A stretch of 39,280 bases of DNA from Nostoc sp. 'Peltigera membranacea cyanobiont' 210A (GTDB lineage Bacteria > Cyanobacteriota > Cyanobacteriia > Cyanobacteriales > Nostocaceae): the NCBI RefSeq assembly GCF_002246015.1, contig NZ_NOLJ01000006.1, positions 598,030-637,309 of the forward strand, written 5' to 3'. Position numbers and translations under genes: made by a program. The first letter of the stretch is position 1. The number at the start of each line of letters is the position of its first letter. Positions 1 to 7,458 of the stretch are shown here, one piece after another. The notes under the pieces are model-generated. The model was not told where the DNA came from. It made no database searches and worked only from the letters and a program-made list of their open reading frames with translations.

Positions 1-102
1 CTTGTGTGTACACCGTAGGCTTGCGGGGAGGGGAGACAAAGCGTAGCTTTGGCGGGGTGGGGTTCTTCGGGTTTAATAAGCAATCAAGCGGACATGATAT
101 AA
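1..102 (+). repeat. MITE-like repeat, right part (copy 1)
   Basis: The window opens inside a repeat that ends with GCGGACATGATATAA at 88-102. The same element recurs at 36314-36414 and 38071-38224; the last copy has both ends and shows terminal inverted repeats. The interior carries a G-rich block and the small palindrome AAGCGTAGCTT. The left end lies outside the window. Confidence 0.75.
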
Positions 103-161
103 AATCGACAAATGGCAAAAGTACAGAAACAGCAGTAAATTAAGGCTGTAGACTCATCGGT

Positions 162-190
162 GCGTAGGCGTAGCCCGTCGTAGACATTGC
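162..190 (-). repeat. 29-bp GC-rich dispersed repeat
   Basis: This is a reverse-oriented copy of the 29-bp family that starts GCGATG and ends CTACGC, also at 10728, 14243, 19066, 26179 and 27004. It belongs to the class of small dispersed repeats known from Nostoc genomes. No coding role is visible here. Confidence 0.7.
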
Positions 191-296
191 CCGTCTACAA
201 GCCAATACTTACAGTTGTTCATGTAGAGGCGATCGCCAACATACCATTTGAGTATTGCTTCCACGCCTCAGATTTTAGTTAAATTTTTACTTCAAA

Positions 297-321
297 CGCC
301 CAGACTCTTTGAGTCTGAGCG
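297..321 (-). terminator. Hairpin terminator of the Met-rich gene
   Basis: On the minus strand 11 bases pair across an AAA loop (CGCTCAGACTC / GAGTCTGGGCG, one G-U pair), followed by a short T run. It lies 46 bases past the stop codon of the Met-rich gene, so it most likely ends that transcript. Confidence 0.6.
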
Positions 322-367
322 CTTGAATATTAGGTTGCAGAGAAACTTCTGCTAGATTGTTATAGAA

Positions 368-739
368 TTATGCGGGCATCATGTGCATACTTCTGCAAGA
401 CTCTGCACACTTACGGCAAGCGGCAGCACATTCCATCATTTTCGCGTCATCGCTCATCATCTCACACGCCATTGCAGTGCGATCGCACATCTCAGCGCAA
501 AGCATACAAGTGCGTTCCATGAACTCAGAACCGCTCATCATCATATTCATGCACATCATGCACATTTCAGAGCAATCGCGCATCATACTCATCATGCTCA
601 TCATGTTCTTATCCATGTGCTGACCACCTTTGCTCATGCAATGAGTCATGGTTTCCATGCACATTTTATGACAATCCATACAAACATCCATGCAAGTTTG
701 CATTTCTGGAGTCATGGTTTCAGTCATCATCATCATCAT
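368..739 (-). CDS. Met/Cys-rich four-helix-bundle copper-binding protein (DUF326/Csp type)
   Basis: The protein has 123 residues, of which by my count 38 are Met and 16 are Cys. The Cys residues are spaced three or four apart along predicted helices (for example CMDVCMDCHKMC at 16-27), which is the pattern of the DUF326/Csp family of four-helix-bundle copper-storage proteins, where thiols line the bundle and bind Cu(I). The very high Met content and the five-Met N-terminus are extreme even for that family. There is no signal peptide, so a cytosolic metal buffer is expected. The start is set by AGGAGGT (747-753 on the minus strand), seven bases before the first ATG. The gene is monocistronic, with a clear promoter and paired operators upstream and a hairpin downstream. 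The metal (copper versus another soft metal) is inferred from the family. Confidence 0.85.
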   Translation of the reverse strand: MMMMMTETMTPEMQTCMDVCMDCHKMCMETMTHCMSKGGQHMDKNMMSMMSMMRDCSEMCMMCMNMMMSGSEFMERTCMLCAEMCDRTAMACEMMSDDAKMMECAAACRKCAESCRSMHMMPA

Positions 740-746
740 CGGAAAT

Positions 747-826
747 ACCTCCTGATTTTTTGATGCATAAATAGTGTCCTTTTAAGGACTACTCATCACA
801 TTAGTCCTATCCTTTTAAAGAGTCAA
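747..826 (-). promoter_or_regulatory. Promoter with paired TTAAAAGGA operators
   Basis: Read on the minus strand, a -35 TTGACT (826-821) and a -10 TAATGT (803-798) are separated by 17 bases. The word TTAAAAGGA occurs in the spacer (818-810) and again at the expected start of transcription (785-777). The second copy lies in a dyad GTCCTT-TT-AAGGAC (776-789). The two words are 33 bp apart, about three helical turns. AGGAGGT is at 747-753. This arrangement suggests a repressor that covers the promoter, plausibly metal-responsive. Confidence 0.6.
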
Positions 827-839
827 TGGGGTTTTTAAT

Positions 840-1243
840 CCAGAATTTTTAAGCCTACTATCCCGATATAATTACCGGGAATTGGAACTAATTCTACAGT
901 TACTTAGTGTTGTTTTTATGAGGAATACTATACATTAAGGCTTATAAACCCTCGCTTCAAAGTGGAGTTTCATTTGACAAGTCAACTTTACATCGGGGAT
1001 CAAAAGTTAGAGTTAAATTTAACTCGAAAATAATGTTATCTTTTTTAACAAATGAATGCTTAAATCAAGCACTTGTAAAATTATATTAATCTAGGTTTCA
1101 TTAATTTATATTAACTTGAAGATAGATAGTCTGATAAATTCGTAATTCATCATGGAATTTAAACCGCACCTCAAACAAAAGTGCCTCACAAAAAAGTAGT
1201 TTTCACAACTTACATAAAAGAGGAAAATAAATTATGATGTCGG
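840..1243. other. AT-rich intergenic region, no gene seen
   Basis: The stretch is AT-rich and has no open frame with a believable start. The only structure noted is a small palindrome, TTGACAAGTCAA, near 974-985. Its function is unknown. Confidence 0.5.
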
Positions 1244-2422
1244 TTATAGATTTGATTGCAATTTGAGTAAGCGATCGCTCGCTGTTTGTAATGTCTCAGG
1301 TCTTTTGCTAAAGCAAAATCTGATCAATGAATGTCCTTTTTCTGGTTGGCTGAAAAAGCTGGAACCGGGAACTACAGCGACACCGATATCTTTAATCAGA
1401 TGGTAAGTGAATTCAACATCTGTTTTATAGCCAAATTTGGAAATATCTGCAAGCACGTAATAGGCTCCTTTGGGAACGAAATAGGGAATGCCAACTAGGT
1501 CTAGAATTTGTAAAATGCTGTCTCGCTTCTGGTGATAAAGTTTGGCTAGTTCTTCATAATAGGATGGTGGTAGTTGCATAGCGGCAACTCCGGCTCGTTG
1601 CAATGGTGCAGGTGCGCCAACGGTGAGAAAATCATGGACTTTGCGAATCGCCCCTGTCAATTCGGGGTTTGCCAGAATGTAGCCGACTCGCCACCCAGTG
1701 ACGCTATAAGTTTTGGATAAACCGTTAATAGTAACGGTGCGTTCTTCCATACCGGGAAGGGTAGCTAGGGCAATATGTTGAGTGCCGTCATAGAGAATAT
1801 GTTCATAGATTTCATCAGTGAACGCTAACACATCCCATTTTTGACAAAGTTCAGCAATTAGGGTGAGTTCTTCACGGCTGAAGACTTTACCTGTGGGATT
1901 GTGGGGTGTGTTGATAATAATCGCTTTGGTATTAGTATTGAAAGCTTGACGCAACTGTGCTTCATCAAATGTCCAATGAGGAGGATGCAGTGTCACATAA
2001 CGGGGTATAGCACCAGCTAAAATCGCATCGGGGCCATAGTTTTCATAATATGGCTCAAATACAATTACTTCTTCACCGGGATTAACTGTTGCTAACATCA
2101 CAGATGCCATTGCTTCTGTGGAACCGCAGGTAACAGTGATTTGGGTTTCGGGATTGATATCTAAGCCGAGATACCAACGGACTTTGTTAGCGATCGCATG
2201 ACGAAACGGGCGATCGCCCCAAGTAATGGCATACTGGTTCACATCTGCCTCTATGGCCTGATATGCTGCCTGTTTCAACTCCAAGGGACAAGGAAAATCA
2301 GGAAACCCCTGCGCCAGATTTACTGCATCGTGTTGCAGTGCCACCCTGGTCATTTCTCGAATTACCGACTCTGTAAACTGTTCTGCCTTCGCTGATATTT
2401 TTTGGCGCTTAATCTCACTCAC
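1244..2422 (-). CDS. Class I/II PLP-dependent aminotransferase
   Basis: The 392-residue length is normal for fold-type I aminotransferases. NTPHNPTG is at 171-178, D203 and Y206 match the residues that hold the pyridoxal ring, and the Schiff-base lysine is K237 in GLSKTYSVTGWRVGY, with R245 near the phosphate. A late Arg in SLIRFCFS fits the substrate carboxylate ligand. The N-terminal AQGFPDFPCP motif is typical of the aspartate/kynurenine/methionine aminotransferase group (YbdL-like). The amino donor cannot be fixed from the sequence. The ATG codes the conserved N-terminus MSEIKRQKISAKAEQF. The gene stands alone; the next gene downstream is the Met-rich protein about 500 bp away. Confidence 0.88.
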   Translation of the reverse strand: MSEIKRQKISAKAEQFTESVIREMTRVALQHDAVNLAQGFPDFPCPLELKQAAYQAIEADVNQYAITWGDRPFRHAIANKVRWYLGLDINPETQITVTCGSTEAMASVMLATVNPGEEVIVFEPYYENYGPDAILAGAIPRYVTLHPPHWTFDEAQLRQAFNTNTKAIIINTPHNPTGKVFSREELTLIAELCQKWDVLAFTDEIYEHILYDGTQHIALATLPGMEERTVTINGLSKTYSVTGWRVGYILANPELTGAIRKVHDFLTVGAPAPLQRAGVAAMQLPPSYYEELAKLYHQKRDSILQILDLVGIPYFVPKGAYYVLADISKFGYKTDVEFTYHLIKDIGVAVVPGSSFFSQPEKGHSLIRFCFSKRPETLQTASDRLLKLQSNL

Positions 2423-2561
2423 CCCTATACCTCCCTTAATCCTTTATTGCCGTTATCCGGGAATTTCTGTAAACCAGACGAAACCCATAATCATAATATT
2501 GATAGATTTATCGTAGTATACTCAAATTTCAGATCCAGGGGAAGAAGCAAGGGAGCAGAGG

Positions 2562-2612
2562 GGCAGGGGAGGCAGGGGAAGCAGGGGAAGCAGGGGAAGC
2601 AGGGGAGGCAGG
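2562..2612 (+). repeat. 9-bp purine-rich tandem repeat
   Basis: About 5.7 copies of a 9-bp unit (ggcagggga / agcagggga) lie between two divergent genes. Related G-rich tracts occur near 5400 and 28078. Short tandem repeats of this type are common in intergenic DNA of heterocystous cyanobacteria. Confidence 0.8.
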
Positions 2613-2701
2613 ATAATAACCAATGCCCAATGCCCGTATTATCTATATACTGAATTATTGAGATTAATAGTCAATTATTGAAGTACTGATCCAGAATCAT
2701 C

Positions 2702-3301
2702 ATGAAATCTTTGCACCGTCCCGATCTTTATAGCTGGTCTAATTTCAATCCGGCAAGAAATATTGATTTCAATGGGATTGCCTGGATTCGCCCAGATGGC
2801 AACATCTTGATTGACCCAGTAGCCCTATCAAACCATGATTGGAATCATCTAAAATCTCTCGGCGGTGTGGTTTGGATTGTGCTGACGAATTCTGAGCATA
2901 TCAGGGCAAGTAAGGAAATTGCCGATCAAACCTATGCTAAGATTGCTGGCCCGATTGCAGAAAAAGACACTTTTCCTATACCTTGCGATCGCTGGCTATC
3001 TGATGGTGAAGAATTTGTCCCAGGACTGGAGGTGATTGAACTCAATGGTTCTAAAACTCCCGGTGAGTTGGCTTTGTTACTGGAAGAGACAACTTTAATT
3101 ACTGGGGATTTAGTCCGGGCACGTAAAGCAGGTAGCTTGACAATTTTACCGGATGACAAACTGCTGAATCGAGAGGAGGCTGTTGCTTCTGTGCAGAGGT
3201 TAGCTCAACTGAGTCGGGTAGAAGCAGTGTTGGTGGGGGATGGATGGCCTGTTTTTCGCGATGGACGCGATCGCTTAAAGGATCTGGTAGCAACGCTGTA
3301 A
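2702..3301 (+). CDS. Degenerate metallo-beta-lactamase-fold protein
   Basis: The 199 residues follow the MBL fold: an N-terminal strand pair ending in DPV (38-40), the position of the metal-motif loop at 61-69, a TGDLVRA segment at 134-140 and a GDGWPVF segment near 179. The THxHxDH metal motif is replaced by TNSEHIRA, so the usual zinc ligands are missing. The protein is therefore probably not a classical hydrolase. It may bind a ligand without metal chemistry or be a structural relative. ATG 2702 is the only reasonable start; no strong ribosome-binding site is seen. It is divergent from the aminotransferase, separated by the G-rich tandem repeat. No partner gene indicates a pathway. Confidence 0.65.
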   Translation: MKSLHRPDLYSWSNFNPARNIDFNGIAWIRPDGNILIDPVALSNHDWNHLKSLGGVVWIVLTNSEHIRASKEIADQTYAKIAGPIAEKDTFPIPCDRWLSDGEEFVPGLEVIELNGSKTPGELALLLEETTLITGDLVRARKAGSLTILPDDKLLNREEAVASVQRLAQLSRVEAVLVGDGWPVFRDGRDRLKDLVATL

Positions 3302-3528
3302 ATAATTAGGGTAGCACAGCTAGCTATGCTACCCTACAGGCGATTGTAGTTCAAATAGATATAAAGGCTGTCAGAAGAAAATCAAACAACACCGTATCAT
3401 GGTAGTTAGTAGCATTTATGTCTGATACTTTCTTTTTTGCCTTAAAAGAATATCAGGTAAGTAATATCCTGATTTCCTGACGGCAGAATGTGAAAGCTTT
3501 TACCGATAAACCTAGTTGGAGAACGCTC

Positions 3529-3618
3529 ATGTCGAAAGAAAGAAAAAGTAATAAAGAAGTTAAAAAACCTAAAAAAGATCCCAAAGACAAAAATGAGAAA
3601 AAAGAACCAAACAAATAG
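3529..3618 (+). CDS. Small Lys-rich protein (29 aa)
   Basis: ATG 3529 is preceded by GGAG (3518-3521) at seven bases. The 29-residue product is nearly half Lys, with Asn, Pro, Glu and Asp and no hydrophobic core (starts MSKERKSNKEVKKPKK). Such a peptide would be disordered and strongly basic. Similar short Lys-rich hypothetical proteins are known in bacteria, but I know of no function. The good ribosome-binding site and the A-rich but stop-free frame favour a real gene. It could bind nucleic acid or ribosomes; that is speculation. Confidence 0.55.
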   Translation: MSKERKSNKEVKKPKKDPKDKNEKKEPNK

Positions 3619-3770
3619 GATGATTTAGGTAGATAGCTCTAGCAAAGACCAAGAGTTGGATTTCCTTAAGTTGACAATACTTCGTCCAGTAGCACTGAAT
3701 AAAAAAGTTATTGTCAAAAATTTATTCACCCTTGGTCAAGTTTCAAAATCTGATGATTTAGGTTGTGTGT

Positions 3771-3791
3771 GCGATGTCTACGACGGGCTGT
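3771..3791 (+). repeat. Partial dispersed GC-rich repeat
   Basis: GCGATGTCTACGACGGGCTG matches the left two thirds of the 29-bp family and then runs into GTGACGCTCCTGC, the start of another Nostoc-type repeat seen at 20484 and 26893. It is a composite of two repeat families in an intergenic gap. Confidence 0.55.
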
Positions 3792-3842
3792 GACGCTCCT
3801 GCCTCACAAACGCTAGGCTATCGATATCGGTGACACAACTTA

Positions 3843-4337
3843 TTAAGCAGGAGTAAACTTCAGCGAAACACCGTTCATGCAGTAGCGCTTGCCAGTAGGT
3901 GCAGGGCCATCATCAAAAACATGACCCAGATGACCACCACAACGACTACAATGCACTTCAGTTCTGGTCATAAACAACGACTTATCTACAGTAACGGCGA
4001 TCGCACCTTCAATTGGATTAAAGAAGCTAGGCCAGCCAGTACCACTATTAAATTTGGTATCAGATGTAAACAGTGGTAGTTCACAGGCGGCACAATAATA
4101 AGTGCCTTGGTCGTATTCCTTATCCAATGGACTGGTGTGAGGGCGTTCAGTCCCATGTTTACGCAATACATTAAACTGTTCTGGCGTTAAAATCGTGCGC
4201 CATTCTGACTCTGGTTTGGTAACTTCAAATCCACTCTGAGAAGTTGTCATTGCTTGTGACCCCCAATTGATATACCTTGATAACAATGCTGTGCCGACTA
4301 TGACTGCACCAGCTTGTAAAAAATAGCGTTTGTCCAT
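3843..4337 (-). CDS. msrB: Exported peptide-methionine (R)-S-oxide reductase
   Basis: MsrB reduces the R-epimer of methionine sulfoxide in proteins. The zinc CxxC pairs (CAAC and CSRC), the GTGWPSF motif, GHLGHVFDDGP and the catalytic Cys in RYCMNGVSL are all present. The N-terminus reads MDKRYFLQAGA followed by a hydrophobic stretch, which resembles a twin-arginine signal with KR in place of RR, so the enzyme is probably periplasmic or in the thylakoid lumen. I chose the ATG at 4337; a GTG ten codons upstream (4367) is also open, and neither has a clear ribosome-binding site. With the ATG start the protein has 164 residues. It has no operon partner. Confidence 0.9.
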   Translation of the reverse strand: MDKRYFLQAGAVIVGTALLSRYINWGSQAMTTSQSGFEVTKPESEWRTILTPEQFNVLRKHGTERPHTSPLDKEYDQGTYYCAACELPLFTSDTKFNSGTGWPSFFNPIEGAIAVTVDKSLFMTRTEVHCSRCGGHLGHVFDDGPAPTGKRYCMNGVSLKFTPA

Positions 4338-4570
4338 ATATCTATTATTTTCTATTTTCCGGTTCACTGGGCAATCGATTCCAGTACGGGATTCCCTACA
4401 TGAATGACTATAATCAGCGATCGCCCTGAGTTAGCCCTGATAAACTGATTAAAATAAGCTTTGAAACAACAAATAATTTTTCAGCCAAATACTAAGTGGG
4501 AATCCGATCTATTTCACCTGATTTTTGGACAATAAGCAAGTATAGTTTTAAATTGGAGCATAAACTACGG

Positions 4571-5101
4571 TCAATCATCATCTTCATCAGAGGTGGTGAA
4601 ATGCTCAGTAGTCCCGTGTTTACCATGACTCGTCATAAATACAAATGCGCGATTGAGCCGCTTTACCCCACTGAGGGTAATCAGAGTCAGTAAGCCTCCC
4701 AATAATCCCATTTGCCACAAACCACAACCAATTGCAGCCCCCAAGCCGGCAGCAGTCCAGACACAGGCGGCTGTAGTTAAACCCTTTACTTTTGGCGTTG
4801 CAGATTTTCTCGGAGACTCTTGTAAAATTAATCCGGCTCCGAGAAATCCAACCCCGGTAGCTACACCTTGAATTGTACGACTCAGTGCATTGGTAGCAGC
4901 ATAGGGACTCTCGCCCTCAGCCTGCAAAGGAATCATCACGAATAATGCTGCCCCCATACTCACGAGCATGAATGTTCTCATCCCTGCTGGCCTTCCTCCT
5001 TGCTGACGGTTAAATCCAATCAAGCAACCAACCAGGAGCGCCAAAGACAATCTAAACGCTATATGTGGCCAATCGTTGGCAGCAATAAACATCGGCCCCA
5101 T
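4571..5101 (-). CDS. MgtC/SapB family membrane protein
   Basis: The 176-residue protein has several membrane segments. LVGCLIGFNRQQGGRPAG followed by MRTFMLVSMGAALF is the MgtC/SapB signature, and GVGFLGAGLILQ with GLTTAACVWTAAGLG completes the conserved core. Family members affect magnesium and phosphate homeostasis, probably as membrane regulators rather than transporters. The tail contains His residues and ends in SDEDDD. The ATG at 5101 is preferred because GGGAGA lies about ten bases upstream; a TTG ten codons earlier is also open. The gene is monocistronic. Confidence 0.85.
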   Translation of the reverse strand: MGPMFIAANDWPHIAFRLSLALLVGCLIGFNRQQGGRPAGMRTFMLVSMGAALFVMIPLQAEGESPYAATNALSRTIQGVATGVGFLGAGLILQESPRKSATPKVKGLTTAACVWTAAGLGAAIGCGLWQMGLLGGLLTLITLSGVKRLNRAFVFMTSHGKHGTTEHFTTSDEDDD

Positions 5102-5359
5102 TGCCTTATTTCTCCCAGAGACAGAACACAATTTTGCACCTATTGGCAGTGAGATGGATGGCTACCCACTTTTGTAGCTGAAAACTTAAGCACAGCAAAT
5201 CAATAGGTTTTTAGTACATTAAGGTTAGTTTAACAAAAGGTTATGAATAAGTAAATAAGTATACACAAAGCCACCATTGCTGGATTCTTCCTAGAGACAG
5301 AAATGGGGTACGGGGAGAATAACTATGCTAATGCCCAATCCCCAACTGATTGACACCGC

Positions 5360-5493
5360 TTAAGGGACTTCCAATTAAAAAAATAATCAATCGCTGTGTA
5401 GGCAGGGGAGCAGGGGGCAGGGGGCAGGAGGCAAGGGGAAAAGAAAAATATCATCTAAATAAATTGGGTAATTTATTCTCTGGAAGTCCCTAA
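5360..5493. repeat. Inverted-repeat element around a G-rich core
   Basis: TTAAGGGACTTCCA at 5360-5373 is matched in inverse orientation by TGGAAGTCCCTAA at 5481-5493. Between the arms is a purine-rich core (5401-5442) of GCAGGGG-type units. The element is about 134 bp, codes nothing and looks like a small non-autonomous repeat. It ends only 12 bp before the first sulfur motif upstream of ssuD. Confidence 0.65.
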
Positions 5494-5505
5494 TATACAT
5501 TGGTT

Positions 5506-5524
5506 TGATAGAGATACCGGAGTT
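5506..5524 (+). promoter_or_regulatory. Sulfur-regulon motif, site E
   Basis: TGATAGAGATACCGGAGTT matches the 19-bp motif found upstream of the cys genes; relative to the copy at 26051 (CGATAGAGTTACCGTAGTT) it has three mismatches. It forms an inverted pair with site F 60 bases further on, both upstream of ssuD. Confidence 0.5.
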
Positions 5525-5583
5525 TTTTGGAAAACTTCTTGTTCGGTTCAGTAGAATATGTGATACTCTAAAAACTACAAATA

Positions 5584-5602
5584 AAGCACGGTATTTCTAT
5601 CG
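5584..5602 (-). promoter_or_regulatory. Sulfur-regulon motif, site F
   Basis: On the minus strand CGATAGAAATACCGTGCTT matches the motif. It lies 30-48 bases before the ssuD start. GATAGAGATACC (site E) and its inverted partner here agree at 11 of 12 positions, so a protein could bridge the two sites. Confidence 0.5.
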
Positions 5603-5631
5603 AATTGCCGGAGTTTAAAAGGACAGGATTC

Positions 5632-6792
5632 ATGCAGCTACTATGGTTCATCCCAACTCATGGCGACGGACATTACCTTGCAACTGCTACAGGCGGACGG
5701 GCAGTAAGCTTTCCTTATCTGCGGCAGATTGCCCAAGCGGTGGATGACCTTGGTTATACAGGGGCATTGCTGCCTACAGGCCGCTCTTGCGAAGATGCTT
5801 GGATTGTAGCGTCAACGTTGGTATCACTGACGCGACAGATGCGTTTTTTGGTGGCAATTCGTCCCGGCTTGGTATCACCTGGAGTTGCAGCGCGGATGGC
5901 GGCGACTTTTGATCGCCTCTCTGGGGGACGCTTGCTAATAAATGTCGTGACTGGTGGCGATCCCGTGGAGTTAGCGGGAGATGGCTTGCATTTGGATCAC
6001 GATCAGCGCTATGAATTAACAGATGAATTTTTGACAGTATGGCGAGCGATCGCTAGTGGTGAACAGGCTAATCTCCAAGGTGACTATCTCAACATTCAGG
6101 ATGGGAAACTGCTGTTTCCACCTGTTCAAAAGCCATATCCGCCTTTGTGGTTTGGCGGTTCCTCTCCTGTTGCTCAAAAAATTGCTGCCAAGCACGTAGA
6201 TGTCTATCTAACTTGGGGCGAACCACCGGCGCAAGTAGCCGAGAAGATTGCAGCAGTTCGGAGACTTGCTTTATCAGAAGGCCGGACTTTGCGGTTTGGG
6301 ATTCGCTTACATGTGATTGTGCGCGAAACCGAGAGTGAAGCTTGGGATGCGGCGAATCAATTAATTAAGTATGTAGATGACGAAGCGATCGCTAAAGCCC
6401 AAAAAGCTTACGCCCGAATGGATTCAGTTGGACAACAGCGAATGACTCAATTACACCACGGTAATCGTGAGGCATTAGAGATTAGCCCGAACCTGTGGGC
6501 AGGAGTCGGTTTAGTGCGGGGTGGTGCGGGAACAGCCTTAGTCGGCGATCCCCAAACCGTAGCTGCCAGGATATTAGAATATGCAGATTTAGGTGTTGAG
6601 TCCTTTATTCTCTCTGGCTATCCTCACCTAGAGGAAGCTTATCGAGTTGCAGAACTTCTATTTCCCCATTTGCCCTTAGATAATTTACCCGCAGTAGAGA
6701 AGCAACACGTCTTAAGTCCATTCGGCGAGATTGTGGCAAATGAAGATTTCCCTAAGCAAAAGCCTCAAGAAAGAGCAACGTCCATATCCTAG
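5632..6792 (+). CDS. ssuD: FMNH2-dependent alkanesulfonate monooxygenase
   Basis: SsuD cleaves the C-S bond of alkanesulfonates with O2 and FMNH2, releasing sulfite and an aldehyde. The N-terminus MQLLWFIPTHGDGHYLAT is the family hallmark, followed by the luciferase-like TIM barrel with RPGLVSPGVAARMAATFDRLSGGRL, NVVTGGDP and LWFGGSSPVAQ. The 386 residues are full length. I chose ATG 5632 because AAGGA lies eight bases upstream and homologues begin here; a TTG at 5605 is open too. The gene heads a three-gene operon: the next gene starts 27 bases after its stop, and the third supplies reduced FMN. No Ssu transporter is adjacent. Two copies of the sulfur motif lie upstream, so induction by sulfur limitation is inferred. 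Confidence 0.93.
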   Translation: MQLLWFIPTHGDGHYLATATGGRAVSFPYLRQIAQAVDDLGYTGALLPTGRSCEDAWIVASTLVSLTRQMRFLVAIRPGLVSPGVAARMAATFDRLSGGRLLINVVTGGDPVELAGDGLHLDHDQRYELTDEFLTVWRAIASGEQANLQGDYLNIQDGKLLFPPVQKPYPPLWFGGSSPVAQKIAAKHVDVYLTWGEPPAQVAEKIAAVRRLALSEGRTLRFGIRLHVIVRETESEAWDAANQLIKYVDDEAIAKAQKAYARMDSVGQQRMTQLHHGNREALEISPNLWAGVGLVRGGAGTALVGDPQTVAARILEYADLGVESFILSGYPHLEEAYRVAELLFPHLPLDNLPAVEKQHVLSPFGEIVANEDFPKQKPQERATSIS

Positions 6793-6819
6793 TAATTAAG
6801 AACTAGGAGATTAACAGCA

Positions 6820-7458
6820 ATGCTGCACCAACAAATCGACCAAAAAATCTCAGAAAAAGAAGCGTGGGTATTGCGTCGTCAGTTGGGAATACCTAACAAT
6901 AAACGCTTGTGGGTGCTAGCTTGCATGGATGAACGTTTACCAGTGGAGAAAGCATTAGGAATTGGTGAAGGAGACGCTCATATTTTCCGTAATGCTGGGG
7001 GGTTAGTTACAGATGATGCAATTCGATCAGCGATGTTAACTACACAGTTTTTTGGCACAAAAGAAATCATCGTCATTAATCATACCGAATGTGGCATGAT
7101 GACAGCATCAGGAGACTTTCTCAGTGAGGTATTGCGAAATCAAGGTATTGACGTGGATCGCGTTAATCTCGATCCTGCTTTGCCAGAGTTGAAGCTACCA
7201 AAAGGCGTTTTTTCCAAATGGATCAAAACCTTTACCGATGTAGATGAAATCTGCACAGAGCAGGTGCAATTACTGCGTAATTCTCCTTTAATTCCCCAAG
7301 ATGTAGTTATTCATGGTTACATTTGGGAAGTAGAGAGTATGAGTTTGCGCCATCCTTACAAACGTCTGAGTGAGAAAGTCAACACAGCATCAGCTATGGA
7401 TACCAAAACCACAAAACATACTGAACCCGTTTTAGAAATTGGGAGTTTAATTGAATGA
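6820..7458 (+). CDS. Beta-carbonic-anhydrase-fold COS/CS2 hydrolase-like enzyme
   Basis: The 212 residues have the beta-carbonic anhydrase zinc site: C35-x-D37-x-R39 in CMDERLP, and H88 with C91 in HTECGM. The flanking sequence (RLWVLACMDER, DAHIFRNAGGLVTDDAIRS, FFGTKEIIV) is much closer to the carbonyl sulfide and carbon disulfide hydrolases than to ordinary carbonic anhydrases; from memory, the archaeal CS2 hydrolase uses the same Cys35/His88/Cys91 triad. Those enzymes release H2S and CO2. AGGAG lies ten bases before the ATG. The stop overlaps the start of the next gene (ATGA), and ssuD is 27 bases upstream, so sulfur supply is a better guess than CO2 hydration. The COS/CS2 substrate is inferred. 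Confidence 0.8.
   Translation: MLHQQIDQKISEKEAWVLRRQLGIPNNKRLWVLACMDERLPVEKALGIGEGDAHIFRNAGGLVTDDAIRSAMLTTQFFGTKEIIVINHTECGMMTASGDFLSEVLRNQGIDVDRVNLDPALPELKLPKGVFSKWIKTFTDVDEICTEQVQLLRNSPLIPQDVVIHGYIWEVESMSLRHPYKRLSEKVNTASAMDTKTTKHTEPVLEIGSLIE

Noticed and set aside
383..763. His-rich open frame on the plus strand opposite the Met-rich gene
   Set aside because: Antisense of Met (CAT) codons reads as His. The minus strand has the promoter, ribosome-binding site, terminator and family match.
2402..2653. Open frame with GRQGKQGKQGKQG repeats
   Set aside because: It is the translation of the 9-bp tandem repeat and overlaps the aminotransferase start.
4565..4571. ACCGTAG (minus strand) near the mgtC stop codon
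   Set aside because: It lies downstream of mgtC, partly on its stop codon, lacks the CGATAGA half, and precedes no sulfur gene.
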